From NCBI GenBank assembly GCA_029977865.1, contig JAPOKA010000030.1:1-33280 (forward strand): a DNA stretch of 33,280 nucleotides, in the 5' to 3' direction. The notes beneath the pieces are model-generated. The model made no database searches. It was not told the origin of the DNA and saw nothing but the letters and a program-made list of their open reading frames with translations. This DNA is from a bacterium (GTDB lineage Bacteria > Planctomycetota > Phycisphaerae > Phycisphaerales > SM1A02). The translations under genes were made by a program, and so were the position numbers. Positions 9,001 through 16,495 of this stretch are shown piece by piece (the first letter of the stretch is position 1; every line of letters begins with the position of its first letter).

Positions 9001-11110
9001 ACGCGGTGGTCGCGCCGTCGCGGAAGGTGTAGTTGCTGGTCATCGACTGCCGGAGCAGGCGTCGCATCTCCTGCCGCCAGAGGCGCCGGTTGGTGGCGAT
9101 CTCCGCGGGGCTGAGCGGAGTCACGCTGCCATCGGCGGCGAGAATCGGCTCGTCCATCGGCTGACGCAGGTCGAGCTTGCGCCGCTGGGATTCCCAGGTG
9201 GCGCGATCCTGCGCCAGCAGCAGCGCCGCATTGGCGGTGGCCCCGCCGTCGGTCGCGAAGTCGAAGCCGTCGCGGTTGTAGTCGATGTCGGTCTCGAAGC
9301 GCGGACTCGACCACAACCACGGCGGCGAGAGATCGTTGCGGGCGCCGCTGAAGGCGGTGATCTTGCGACGGTTGTCGTGGACGAGTTGCGGATTGTTCAG
9401 TTGATCGAGGTACTCGTTGACCTCCGGCCGCAACGGCGTGGCGCGGAGGAAGGCGAAGTCGAGGCCGCCATCGTCGAAGGCGCGTTCGAGCCGGGTGGTG
9501 ATGTTGGGGTGGTTCTGACCGTGGTTGGCGCGGAGTTCGAGTTCCTCCGCCGATCCGAACGGGGTGAGCCCGAGGGCTTCGGGACCACGGCCGAGGAAGC
9601 CTCCGTTGAAGGCCTTGAGCCGCTCGAGGGGCGAGAGCAGCGTGCCCTGCAGATCGGGCGACTGGTTGTAGTCGGTGATCAGCGGATTGGGATTCCCCGC
9701 CGCGTCCTGCAGACCGCGGGCCTGCAGGTACATCGACTTGTCGGGGTTGGCGCCGGCGCCGTAGCGGTTGAGGTCGAAGCCGGTGAAGCCGGTCAACTTC
9801 TTGTTCGCCGGCTCGCTGCTGGTGTAGTTGTAGATGGTGGCCGGCGCCGCGTTGGCCGGGTTCTCGAGGAATCCCACCGGTGGCGAGGAGAAGCCCAGCA
9901 GCGCGAGATCGCCAGGGTTGGCGCCCGCAGTCGAGCGCGGGTCGAAGAGAGACGCCACGTTCACGTTCAGCAGTCCCGAGTTGTCGACGATCGACATGGC
10001 GACCACCTGACGGGTATCGCGGTCGATCGGCTGCGGGGCAAGGAACCAGAACGAGTCGGTGAAGCCATCGCCGTCGCTGTCGGCGAAGGTCGACGAGATG
10101 AGCCAGCGATCGGTTCCGCGGGTGAACTCGTCCTGCGGCGGCCCGAGGTCCTTGAGTCGGAAGAAGTTGGGCAGCGTGGTGGCAGGCGCGAGATAGACCT
10201 GCCCGTAGAGCGGGAACCCGCCGCTCTCGCCGAACCATCTGTCGCGGCGATTGATGAAGTCGGCCTGTCCGTTGATGGGGGCCGGAACCACCGAGGGCAG
10301 CCACTGCTCGACGGGGATGCCGAGGTTGTCGAGCACGTTGATCGGATTGTTGTTGCCGTTGGGAGTGAGACGGATGTCATGGATGTCCCAGGCGATTCGC
10401 CAGGCGTTGTCGGGGCGGCTGATGTTGCTCAGGTGCAGCCAGTGCGAGAAGACCTCGGCCTGATTGGGCGCCGCGATCGGCAGCGTCGTCGCGAATCGCT
10501 GCGGCTCGGTGCTGCGCAGCCAACGAGAATCGTCGAAGCCGGGATTGCCGTAGGGATTGCCGTCGCCGATGGGGACTCCCGGCGCGATCTCGGCCAGCCC
10601 GGTCGGCGCGCCGGGCCCCACCGGCCACACCGTGGCGTTGACGCCGAGGGCATCGGGCCAGTTGGTCCAGGGGATGGTGGCGTAGGGAGCCTTGTTGTAG
10701 GGGAACTCGTAGAACTTCCTGACCTCGCCGGTGTTCGGATCGGTCACGTCGATGCGGGCCGGGTCGACTCCGTACGGGCGTTCGTCGGGCAGGATCGGAA
10801 GGCGGCGCCAGTTGCTGCTGACGGTGCCGCCGGAGAATCCAATGGTCGGCACCGGAGTCTCGACCGCACGCACGAAGAGGGCTTCCGCAACCTCGCTTGC
10901 GAGCGACAGGCCGATCGACTCCGCGCGATCGTCGACGATGGTGGTCTGCTGCTGCGCCGCCGCGGTGGCACGACCGACTCGGGCGAGGCTGATGTAGGCG
11001 ACGGCCACGATCACGAGGATCACCAGGATCCCCGCGACCAGAACCAGCGTGCTTCCCCGGCGCGGAAGGCGCGGGCGACTCGAGGCGTGGGGGTGGAGGA
11101 CGCGTGTCAT
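6002..11110 (-). CDS. Very large GspK/PilX-like minor pseudopilin with EF-hand-like loops
   Basis: The product is 1,702 aa (GspK proteins are usually about 300). The ATG at 11110 is preceded by GGAAG. The N-terminus has basic residues, then RRG-STLVLVAGILVILVIVAVAYISL, a pilin-type membrane helix starting at residue 20 with the processing Gly at 19 but no Glu at +5. GspK-type minor pseudopilins also often lack that Glu. A segment LINLNTATPEVL at 1423-1434 is the helix-hairpin-helix-like 'N-NTA-xEVL' signature of GspK, and a looser version (LLNVNVASLFDP) occurs earlier. At least three Asp-rich calcium-loop-like motifs are present: DSDGDGFTD near 344, DLDNDGFINPDE at 1084-1095 and DEDGDGDIDLAD at 1389-1400. 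It is the last gene of the pseudopilin operon, 14 bases after the preceding stop. By family it would sit at the pseudopilus tip; the extra 1,300 residues have no assignable role. Confidence 0.8.
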   Translation of the reverse strand: MTRVLHPHASSRPRLPRRGSTLVLVAGILVILVIVAVAYISLARVGRATAAAQQQTTIVDDRAESIGLSLASEVAEALFVRAVETPVPTIGFSGGTVSSNWRRLPILPDERPYGVDPARIDVTDPNTGEVRKFYEFPYNKAPYATIPWTNWPDALGVNATVWPVGPGAPTGLAEIAPGVPIGDGNPYGNPGFDDSRWLRSTEPQRFATTLPIAAPNQAEVFSHWLHLSNISRPDNAWRIAWDIHDIRLTPNGNNNPINVLDNLGIPVEQWLPSVVPAPINGQADFINRRDRWFGESGGFPLYGQVYLAPATTLPNFFRLKDLGPPQDEFTRGTDRWLISSTFADSDGDGFTDSFWFLAPQPIDRDTRQVVAMSIVDNSGLLNVNVASLFDPRSTAGANPGDLALLGFSSPPVGFLENPANAAPATIYNYTSSEPANKKLTGFTGFDLNRYGAGANPDKSMYLQARGLQDAAGNPNPLITDYNQSPDLQGTLLSPLERLKAFNGGFLGRGPEALGLTPFGSAEELELRANHGQNHPNITTRLERAFDDGGLDFAFLRATPLRPEVNEYLDQLNNPQLVHDNRRKITAFSGARNDLSPPWLWSSPRFETDIDYNRDGFDFATDGGATANAALLLAQDRATWESQRRKLDLRQPMDEPILAADGSVTPLSPAEIATNRRLWRQEMRRLLRQSMTSNYTFRDGATTAYQSYLGRPDDTIDEGRDAFRLTRRMLGSWTANIDQWRDGPQRREFPDGSVAYIDRPLNPRNIQEAVLYPDPSDPVEASFPDETVAFVGIEKHPVVVEVFFALVYEKTRVDPAWQAAGGPVSYGEYGCPWSPGQGENFVQFEEGNLLTPEPTVVFAVQIANPYNTPIHLADYSIRVAGKTFPLALAAQQLGLPLNYSLQPTTPERPCSLVLYSIPQAAGAYGAEFRQKWLDYLDLQATDLFDDPDNELPLDDAGTTYEPRESMVVNATSILNLPWDVFRDEDVASVEIVRNYLDDNGANGIQLVVDRFGKTDIDSDDDFSQIASKLYRDDYLPPPPKFQLEFLPPPPPGVPDPARTWYSGIRIGSDDYLVNWARASRLWLRDLDNDGFINPDERSPRFALGINTEISRVVRTNAVAVDDNGAERPNFWKGDVIEATDESPDGPDATNDAEMWLTGFTFEDQFSPPQGGVNPIRSKPVFFPMQVVIDGNFRTYEGYRYGGGGPGDVSNFNPVAGAEVRWGEKGAPKAKQYKSDRNFERFAFQFSPKDRDFEQIGEIANVPLWGPEVRYPIPGNGKAETVRTLAEILADEEDLDCETHPLERGVYRNRFRTFPGFDVGLTPDPDSLEVAVYSDPNTRAAAPVLGAAPGGLEPDQQSEWEAFHATRPRLPAGIGLFDALVCDGRGAYQRDEDGDGDIDLADLDLARLLAPANARAYTGAATPGLINLNTATPEVLRTLPHFTRMVYNDSDFGGSLAPSQVVPVPDGASPRVRVPESIIRYRDQSLTPGSARNWGEPNAFDVSADISEYRDRGLAEDQVAGYPGYFPGMRNQRGLDSVGELRLLQRVNEGQDDGTWNRRVNGSIEFAGLDPFRGPSDPLDGDFGYRGQALTFDTRLATDRNIGIASTNPNDPNAVLIPDRVPGDALERNLLFAGVSNLVGVRSDVFTVYYKVRTFRRNPITGVWDATDPEYIISDDRFVMLVDRSKVEHPDDKPEIIFLQKLGQ

Positions 11111-11124
11111 GGTTTCTCGCTTCC

Positions 11125-12693
11125 TCAGTTTCGGCGGGGAATGGAGATGACGAACTGGAAGGTCTGCCCCTCTTGGATCGTGCCCCGCGAGTCGTGCAGT
11201 TTCAGGGTCACGCGAATCGCCGTCGGCAGCGGTGCGTAGCCGAGTTCAGGATCCATCCACCGACCCTCCGGGCCGGGACCGAGCGTTTCGTAGGCGCGGC
11301 CGCGGTTGACGCCGAAGGCAGCCTGGTAGGTGCGGATCACCGCATTCGAACCGTTGCCGAGCGGCGAGACATCGACCGGATTCTGGCCCTCGATGTCGAT
11401 GGGATAGATGGGGAGTGTCGGGTAGGAGTTGCTGTAGTTGGTGAAGGACTGCACACCACGCGCCGCATAGGGGTTCTGCGCGGCAGTGAGACCGGGCAGG
11501 CCGAACCACGGAATCGGACGGGCGACGTCGACCACTGCCCCGGTCATGGCGGCGAGGTTCCCAGTGACGAAGTCCACGCCGCCGAGCACGGTGCCGTCGT
11601 CGGCGAGTTGGCGGCCGACGCCGTCGTCGTAGGTCCAATCGATCGCGAACGAACTCACGTTGCTCCCGAGCATGGCGCTGGTGAGCAGCTGGTCCTCTCG
11701 GCGGCTGCTTGGCGGAGTCTTCTCACCGCGGGGATAGCTGAAGGCGTCGGCGATGATTCGCAGCGAGCTCTTGGTGCCGCCGGAACTCTGGAAGAACGGG
11801 CGCACCGGGTCGTAGTTGGCGGGCGGGTTCGCGGGGAAGCTGTCACCGATGCGGGTGACGTACCGCTGAATCTGCTCGGAGGTCTGGCTGGCGATGTCGA
11901 CGCGTCCCTTGCGGATCGAGCCGCGATCCTGGGTGCCGCCGTCGTAGTCGGGCCAGATGCTGCCGGCGGCGTTGCGATCCTGCGAGGCATAGAAGAGCGG
12001 GCTTCCGCCATCGTCTGCCAGCAGCACCGGCTGACGCATCAGCAGCCACTGGCTCGGCTGCGGCTGCGTGCCGACGATCGGCTGGCCGAATCCCCCATTC
12101 GGCCAGGCCTGCATTTCGACGAGGGTGTTTTCGTCGAAGGGGTCGGATGCCGACCACGGCGCCAGCGGCTGCCCGTCGCCGTAGCAGCAGGGATCGCTCA
12201 ACGGCGCCGCGGTCGGGAACTGCACTGCGTGTCCGTAGTAGACGCGCGAATGCATGCTGTTCGGGTTGTTGCCGGCAACCGATCCGGGCGAGATCTCCTG
12301 CGAATCGACGTAGCCGCTGGTGGGCACGTGGCCATCCATGAAGAAGATCAGGCGATCGGCGCGGAAGACGTACTTCACATCCTTGGTCGGATCGAGCAGT
12401 TGCCCGGTCTGGGCGAAGTTGGCGTCGTTGCGGACCTCGACGCACTGGATGGCGAAGAATCCCTCCGCGGAGAGCCGCGCGAGGTCCTGCCGCATGCGGT
12501 CCTCGATGGCCCGCGCCTCCTGCAGCAGTTCAGCGGTTGCCTTGCCGTAGGCGGTCACCTGACCCACCGTCGAGAAGATGCGGGCCACCGCGATGATCAC
12601 CACCAGCAGCACCACCACCGCGACGAGGAGCTCCACGAGGGTGAAGCCGCTGCGACGGAGCCGACGAGTCGAGATGTGGTTGCAGAGATCCAT
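11125..12693 (-). CDS. Prepilin-like protein, GspJ/PilW type
   Basis: The product is 522 aa with the ATG at 12693 and AAGGA just upstream, inside the end of the preceding gene. It has a classical class III signal: basic leader, Gly16, then FTLVELLVAVVVLLVVIIAVARIF with Glu at +5. The helix is followed by a long amphipathic stretch (TAELLQEARAIEDRMRQDLARL) typical of GspJ/PilW proteins and by a large, mostly beta-type extracytoplasmic domain. It is about twice the length of common GspJ proteins. The stop of the upstream gene is 1 base before its start region, and gspK begins 14 bases downstream, so coupled translation is likely. GspJ assignment rests on helix pattern and gene order, not on a diagnostic motif. 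Confidence 0.8.
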   Translation of the reverse strand: MDLCNHISTRRLRRSGFTLVELLVAVVVLLVVIIAVARIFSTVGQVTAYGKATAELLQEARAIEDRMRQDLARLSAEGFFAIQCVEVRNDANFAQTGQLLDPTKDVKYVFRADRLIFFMDGHVPTSGYVDSQEISPGSVAGNNPNSMHSRVYYGHAVQFPTAAPLSDPCCYGDGQPLAPWSASDPFDENTLVEMQAWPNGGFGQPIVGTQPQPSQWLLMRQPVLLADDGGSPLFYASQDRNAAGSIWPDYDGGTQDRGSIRKGRVDIASQTSEQIQRYVTRIGDSFPANPPANYDPVRPFFQSSGGTKSSLRIIADAFSYPRGEKTPPSSRREDQLLTSAMLGSNVSSFAIDWTYDDGVGRQLADDGTVLGGVDFVTGNLAAMTGAVVDVARPIPWFGLPGLTAAQNPYAARGVQSFTNYSNSYPTLPIYPIDIEGQNPVDVSPLGNGSNAVIRTYQAAFGVNRGRAYETLGPGPEGRWMDPELGYAPLPTAIRVTLKLHDSRGTIQEGQTFQFVISIPRRN

Positions 12694-12694
12694 C

Positions 12695-13864
12695 TCAGAG
12701 GTCCTTCACCGCGACATAGACGGGCGTGATTCGGTAGCCGGCGGTGGTCTCGATCGGCAGGTACCAGAAGGTGCCGACATCGCCCGGCGTGTCGCCCATG
12801 AAGTAGAACGAGCGCATGCTGCGGAGCGGGTTGTCGGTCGGATCGGGCAGACGCGGCAGCGGCGTCATCAGCCGCACCGGCCCGTCGGCGCGAACGCGGC
12901 GGCCGGCGCCGAGGCGATGAGTGTTGCCGTTGGGGTCGAGCAGCCATTGCCCCGGCAACTGCCAGTGGAAATCCGGATTGTCGATGTCGAGGGTGGTGTT
13001 GGGGTTGGTGCCGGGAATGACGGTCGGATCGACGTTGCCGGTGGGCACCACCGGCCACGCGATCCCGAGATCAAGACGACGTGGGATGCCGATGCGCTGG
13101 CCGAGCAGATTCTGCGTCTCGCTCACGTGGTAGGGCCCCCGCTGCTCGGTGCCCGCCACGCTGTAGACGAAGATCGCCACCTGCATCCGTCCCTGATGGC
13201 GGCGGAACATGCAATCCCAGTGGTACTGCGGCGGATTCTGCTGCGACTCGAGCGTGCCCGGCGCAAACGACGGATAGCTCCGCTCCCATTGCTCGAAGAC
13301 GATCACCGGAAACTCCCCCGGCTGACCGTCGTCGGCGGCAGGGCCGAAGACCCGTCGATTCCAGGGAATCTCGCTGAGGGTCACATTCACGTTGGGCTGT
13401 GCACCGGTGGGACGCCCGAAGGTGTTGAACAGGATCGTGGAGCCCGGCTGGACGAGCGGATCGGTGCCGCCGAGCGCGGGGTAGTTGGTGCCGCAACCGA
13501 ACTCCTGCAGACAGAGCGAAGGCCGGCGCCATCCCCAGTCGCCGAGCGTGCGAGGCGCCGTCGGGTCGAGATCGCCGTAGGTGCCCTCGAAGGGCGTCAG
13601 CCCCAGCACGCCGAGCGGGAAGTTCTCGAAGTCCTCGGCGTAGCCGAAGTCATCCGGCGCGACCTTGGTGCGGATGACCGCCAGCGCAAAGTCGGCCACG
13701 ATCGGCCCGATCGCATCGTCCCGGGTCTGCTTCTGCAGCACGATTCCCGCCGGGAAGACGGCGCCGATCGAGATGATGCCGATGCCGAGCACGAAGATGG
13801 CGAGCAGCACCTCGAGCAAGGTGAAGCCGCGACGAGCGACTCGGCGGGGTGGAACGCATGTCAT
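12695..13864 (-). CDS. Prepilin-like protein, GspI/PilV type
   Basis: The product is 389 aa. The start is the ATG at 13864, which overlaps the stop of the upstream gene as ATGA; the frame is open to 14104, but that extension reads as arginine-rich shadow sequence. The signal is RRVARRG with processing Gly13, then FTLLEVLLAIFVLGIGIISIGAVFPAG with Glu at +5. The 'LLEVL-A--V--IG' helix is characteristic of GspI/PilV. The rest is a long Pro/Gly/Asn-rich domain with a few cysteines and no recognisable fold. It is much longer than a normal GspI (about 125 aa), in line with the other pseudopilins of this cluster. Confidence 0.8.
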   Translation of the reverse strand: MTCVPPRRVARRGFTLLEVLLAIFVLGIGIISIGAVFPAGIVLQKQTRDDAIGPIVADFALAVIRTKVAPDDFGYAEDFENFPLGVLGLTPFEGTYGDLDPTAPRTLGDWGWRRPSLCLQEFGCGTNYPALGGTDPLVQPGSTILFNTFGRPTGAQPNVNVTLSEIPWNRRVFGPAADDGQPGEFPVIVFEQWERSYPSFAPGTLESQQNPPQYHWDCMFRRHQGRMQVAIFVYSVAGTEQRGPYHVSETQNLLGQRIGIPRRLDLGIAWPVVPTGNVDPTVIPGTNPNTTLDIDNPDFHWQLPGQWLLDPNGNTHRLGAGRRVRADGPVRLMTPLPRLPDPTDNPLRSMRSFYFMGDTPGDVGTFWYLPIETTAGYRITPVYVAVKDL

Positions 13865-14781
13865 GGCTGCACCACTCCGGTCGAGGGATTGAAGTCGATC
13901 CGCTGCCCGTAGCGGGCGATGTAGCCCGTGTCGCGCGAGATCAGTTCCTGCTCGATCTGCGAACGCACCGTCCAGTCGAGGACCTTGAACTCGCGGGCGG
14001 CGTCGTCGTCGTAGACCAGAAGGAACGGAACCAGCATCACGTTGGTCTCGTCGCGCGGATGATCCTGGAAGTAGAAGCGGTCGAAGTTGCTCGAGAAGTT
14101 GCATCCCGTCGGGAAGCGGTAGTGGACATCCTGGCGGTCGCCGTCGTTGTCGGAGTCGACGGTGTCGAAGTCGATGAAGCTCTTGTGGTCGCCGGAGGAG
14201 GCATTGGCCACCCGGGTGACGCGGCGGCCGTCAGGCGCGAAGAGCACCGCGATCATGCGGTAGTACTCCGGGTACTCGCCGCAGGAGCGAGAGAGGATCT
14301 TCATGTCGGCCTGGGTGTAGAAGCCCGGCACTTCGTACTGGGTGGTCTCGAACTCGAAGTTCGGCCCCGCCACCTTGATCCCGGTCGGAAGCCGCACCGG
14401 TTCGATGCCGGGCACCGGCAGGTAGCGATCGGCGAGATTGCGGGTGCCGTCGCTGTAGGTGAAGACCTCGCTCTGCCCCGTGGCCTTCGCGATCACCACT
14501 TCGGTGGCCTGCGGGGTATCGGCGGCGGCCGCGCTGCCGTCGGGATTGGTCGCCCAGTTGGGCCGGAACGCCACCATGACGTAGGTGTTCTCCTTGATCG
14601 CGAGCGCCCGAGCGTTGCCGAGCGCCGCGGTCAGGCGATTGACCGCGGTCGAGATGCGGGCGTCCTTGGAGATGCGGCCGACGCCGGTCAGGGTGAGCAC
14701 CGCGAGCAGCACCAGGATGCCCATCACCGCAAGGAGTTCGATGATGGTGAACCCGCGCCCTCGTGACCTCTTGCAAGTCAT
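13861..14781 (-). CDS. Prepilin-like protein, GspH/FimT type
   Basis: The product is 306 aa. The ATG at 14781 overlaps the preceding stop as ATGA. The leader MTCKRSRGRG is followed by FTIIELLAVMGILVLLAVLTLTG with Glu at +5. The helix continues into VNRLTAALGNARALAIKENTYVMVAFRPN, the 'ARxxAixxn..V.v.f' pattern of GspH/FimT minor pilins, where a short strand follows the long helix. This gives the most specific assignment of the five prepilins. The C-terminal two thirds are an uncharacterised extracytoplasmic domain. Its own stop overlaps the start of the next gene by ATGA. Confidence 0.82.
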   Translation of the reverse strand: MTCKRSRGRGFTIIELLAVMGILVLLAVLTLTGVGRISKDARISTAVNRLTAALGNARALAIKENTYVMVAFRPNWATNPDGSAAAADTPQATEVVIAKATGQSEVFTYSDGTRNLADRYLPVPGIEPVRLPTGIKVAGPNFEFETTQYEVPGFYTQADMKILSRSCGEYPEYYRMIAVLFAPDGRRVTRVANASSGDHKSFIDFDTVDSDNDGDRQDVHYRFPTGCNFSSNFDRFYFQDHPRDETNVMLVPFLLVYDDDAAREFKVLDWTVRSQIEQELISRDTGYIARYGQRIDFNPSTGVVQP

Positions 14782-15452
14782 TGCGGCACCTCCGAGTAGT
14801 TCATCACGTCGTCGGCGGTGCCGTAGTTTCGGTCCGGACCGGGCGAGATGATGCGGGTACGGCGGTTCACGCAGGGGACGTTGCCCTGCTCGTCGTTGGT
14901 GCGGATGGTGCCGTCGAGATCCTTGAGGTTGGGATCGTCGCCCTGCTGCCAAGGCCGGCCGGGGAAGATCACCGCGAGGCGGGTGTCCCAAGGATCGACG
15001 AGTTCCATCCGCGGGATCGGCCCCCACCAGAACTCGGTGACCGGATACCCCCCGGGGGTCACGGGGATGTTGGAGGACGCGGTGCGGAAGAAGTCGCCGT
15101 CGAGCTTCGCGAGCATCTCGCGGCTCGGGCCGTGGGTGGCGAGCCGGTCGAGCACGAAGAGGATCACGTGCGCGTAGTTGACATTGAGCTCGGGAATGTC
15201 GTAGCGGGCGTTGGCCGGCGTGTTGCGGGGGCCATAGGTCATCGGTCGACCGCGGGCCTGCTCGAACTCGTCGATCGCGGCACCGAGAATGCGAAGGGTG
15301 TTCTCGGCCTGCTGCACCTCGGAGCGGCGGAGGATCGCCGCCGAGACGCCGAGCACCAGCGAGATCAGCACCAGGATCACCGCCAGCACCACCAGAATCT
15401 CGACGATGGTGAATGCGCGATGCGATCGAGGAGCGATTGGATTGGAGTTCAT
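14778..15452 (-). CDS. Prepilin-like protein with Ala at the processing site
   Basis: The product is 224 aa. The ATG at 15452 overlaps the preceding stop (ATGA). The N-terminus MNSNPIAPRSHRA is followed by FTIVEILVVLAVILVLISLVLG, with Glu at +5. The residue before the cleavage site is Ala13, not the usual Gly. After the helix comes VQQAENTLRILGAAIDEFEQARG and then a domain with short loops. The pattern 'L--L--AI--F---RG-YP' resembles major pseudopilin GspG-like proteins, although no clear calcium site was found. The end of the protein carries TDGTIRTNDEQG-like polar loops. It is operonic with its neighbours on both sides by 4-nt overlaps. Confidence 0.78.
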   Translation of the reverse strand: MNSNPIAPRSHRAFTIVEILVVLAVILVLISLVLGVSAAILRRSEVQQAENTLRILGAAIDEFEQARGRPMTYGPRNTPANARYDIPELNVNYAHVILFVLDRLATHGPSREMLAKLDGDFFRTASSNIPVTPGGYPVTEFWWGPIPRMELVDPWDTRLAVIFPGRPWQQGDDPNLKDLDGTIRTNDEQGNVPCVNRRTRIISPGPDRNYGTADDVMNYSEVPQ

Positions 15453-16495
15453 TTGCCGACCCTCACCAGATTGTCTTCGTTGTAGCCTTCCGGATCGGTT
15501 CGGACCGCGGCGTTCAGCGACTTGTCCGGACCCGCGGAAAACAGCGCATACTCCGCAGCAACGAGATCGCGGCCGGTGGATCGATCGCCGCCAGCGACCG
15601 TCGTGCTCGCATCCGCGAACCCGTCGATCGCCTGCCCTTCCTCGAACGACCATGGCCGAAGCGCGATCACGTCGCCGAGGTTCAGCCCGGGGTTGGGCGT
15701 GGAGGGATCGGTCCCGATGTAGGGACGCCGCGTGTACCAGATCGGAAGGCCCCAGTAGTCGCAGATCACCTTGGGGTAGAGATCAAAGTCGGGGATCTCG
15801 CCCGGGAAGGCCACGATGGGATTCCCGTTGCTGTCGATTCCGGTAAGGGCGGCGAGCAGGCGGTTGTCCTGCAACTCGAGGTAGGGCCCGTAGACCCGCC
15901 CCTCCAGTTGCACCGCGTTGCCGGCAGCGTTGGGGAAGATCCCAGCGTCGCCGGGATTCCGCGCGAGGAAGACGCCGCGCGAGAGTCCCTGGGTCGAACG
16001 GGGATTGACGATCGAGCCCCACGCGCCGTCCCGCCCCGGAGTCCGCAGTCCGAGGGTGGGAATCTCGGTGGCGCCGGGAGCATTGGGGTTGGAGTAGGGC
16101 GGATCGCCGATGGCGCCGTATCCGTCGGCGCTTCGGGGTCCATAGCCAAGCAAGTAGTCGGCGAGCGAGGTGATCGAGAGCCACGACTGTTGCTGTGCCG
16201 CGTTCACCGGCGGCGCCAGCACATCGCGGCAGTAGCCTGCATTGCCCGGGCTCTGGCTTCCGGAGGTGCCGCTGCGCCCGAGCACCGGGGGCAGGTAGCC
16301 GTGGTCGCCGCGGAACTGGGCCAGGCCCTGCTCGATCGAACCCATCAGAAACTGGGTCTGGGCTTCCTGGCCGCTCCGCATGGCGCGGTCCACCGCCACC
16401 ACCAGCAGCGCAATCAGCGTCACGATGATCGCGATGGTGACGAGCAGCTCGATCACGGTGAAGGCGCGGTTTCTCGAGGCGGGTCGCCGCAGCAT
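15449..16495 (-). CDS. Prepilin-like protein, possible GspG-type major pseudopilin, Ala at processing site
   Basis: The product is 348 aa. The ATG at 16495 shares one base with the gspF stop (TGATG). The leader MLRRPASRNRA is followed by FTVIELLVTIAIIVTLIALLVVAVDRA with Glu at +5 and Ala11 instead of Gly at -1. After the helix, FLMGSIEQGLAQFRGDHGYLPP matches the GspG-type segment 'l...l..y..d.G.yP'. The C-terminus includes SAGPDKSLNAAVRTDPEGYNEDNL, resembling the 'SxGpDg...DI' end of GspG proteins. It is the first prepilin after the platform protein, where gspG lies in classical type II secretion operons, so it is my best candidate for the major subunit. It is about twice the usual length. 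Confidence 0.8.
   Translation of the reverse strand: MLRRPASRNRAFTVIELLVTIAIIVTLIALLVVAVDRAMRSGQEAQTQFLMGSIEQGLAQFRGDHGYLPPVLGRSGTSGSQSPGNAGYCRDVLAPPVNAAQQQSWLSITSLADYLLGYGPRSADGYGAIGDPPYSNPNAPGATEIPTLGLRTPGRDGAWGSIVNPRSTQGLSRGVFLARNPGDAGIFPNAAGNAVQLEGRVYGPYLELQDNRLLAALTGIDSNGNPIVAFPGEIPDFDLYPKVICDYWGLPIWYTRRPYIGTDPSTPNPGLNLGDVIALRPWSFEEGQAIDGFADASTTVAGGDRSTGRDLVAAEYALFSAGPDKSLNAAVRTDPEGYNEDNLVRVGK

Noticed and set aside
10331-10362. gttgttg-rich patches within the GspK-like gene considered as a possible adenine-rich DGR template repeat
   Set aside because: They encode Asn-rich loops in the pseudopilin frame and do not resemble the GGSW...GFRV block.
7988-11239. A 1,083-codon open frame on the + strand opposite the giant GspK-like gene
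   Set aside because: It is antisense to a gene with a clear pilin helix and GspK motif. Its translation is Val/Glu/Arg/Gly-rich without domains, as expected from high G/C at third positions on the true strand.
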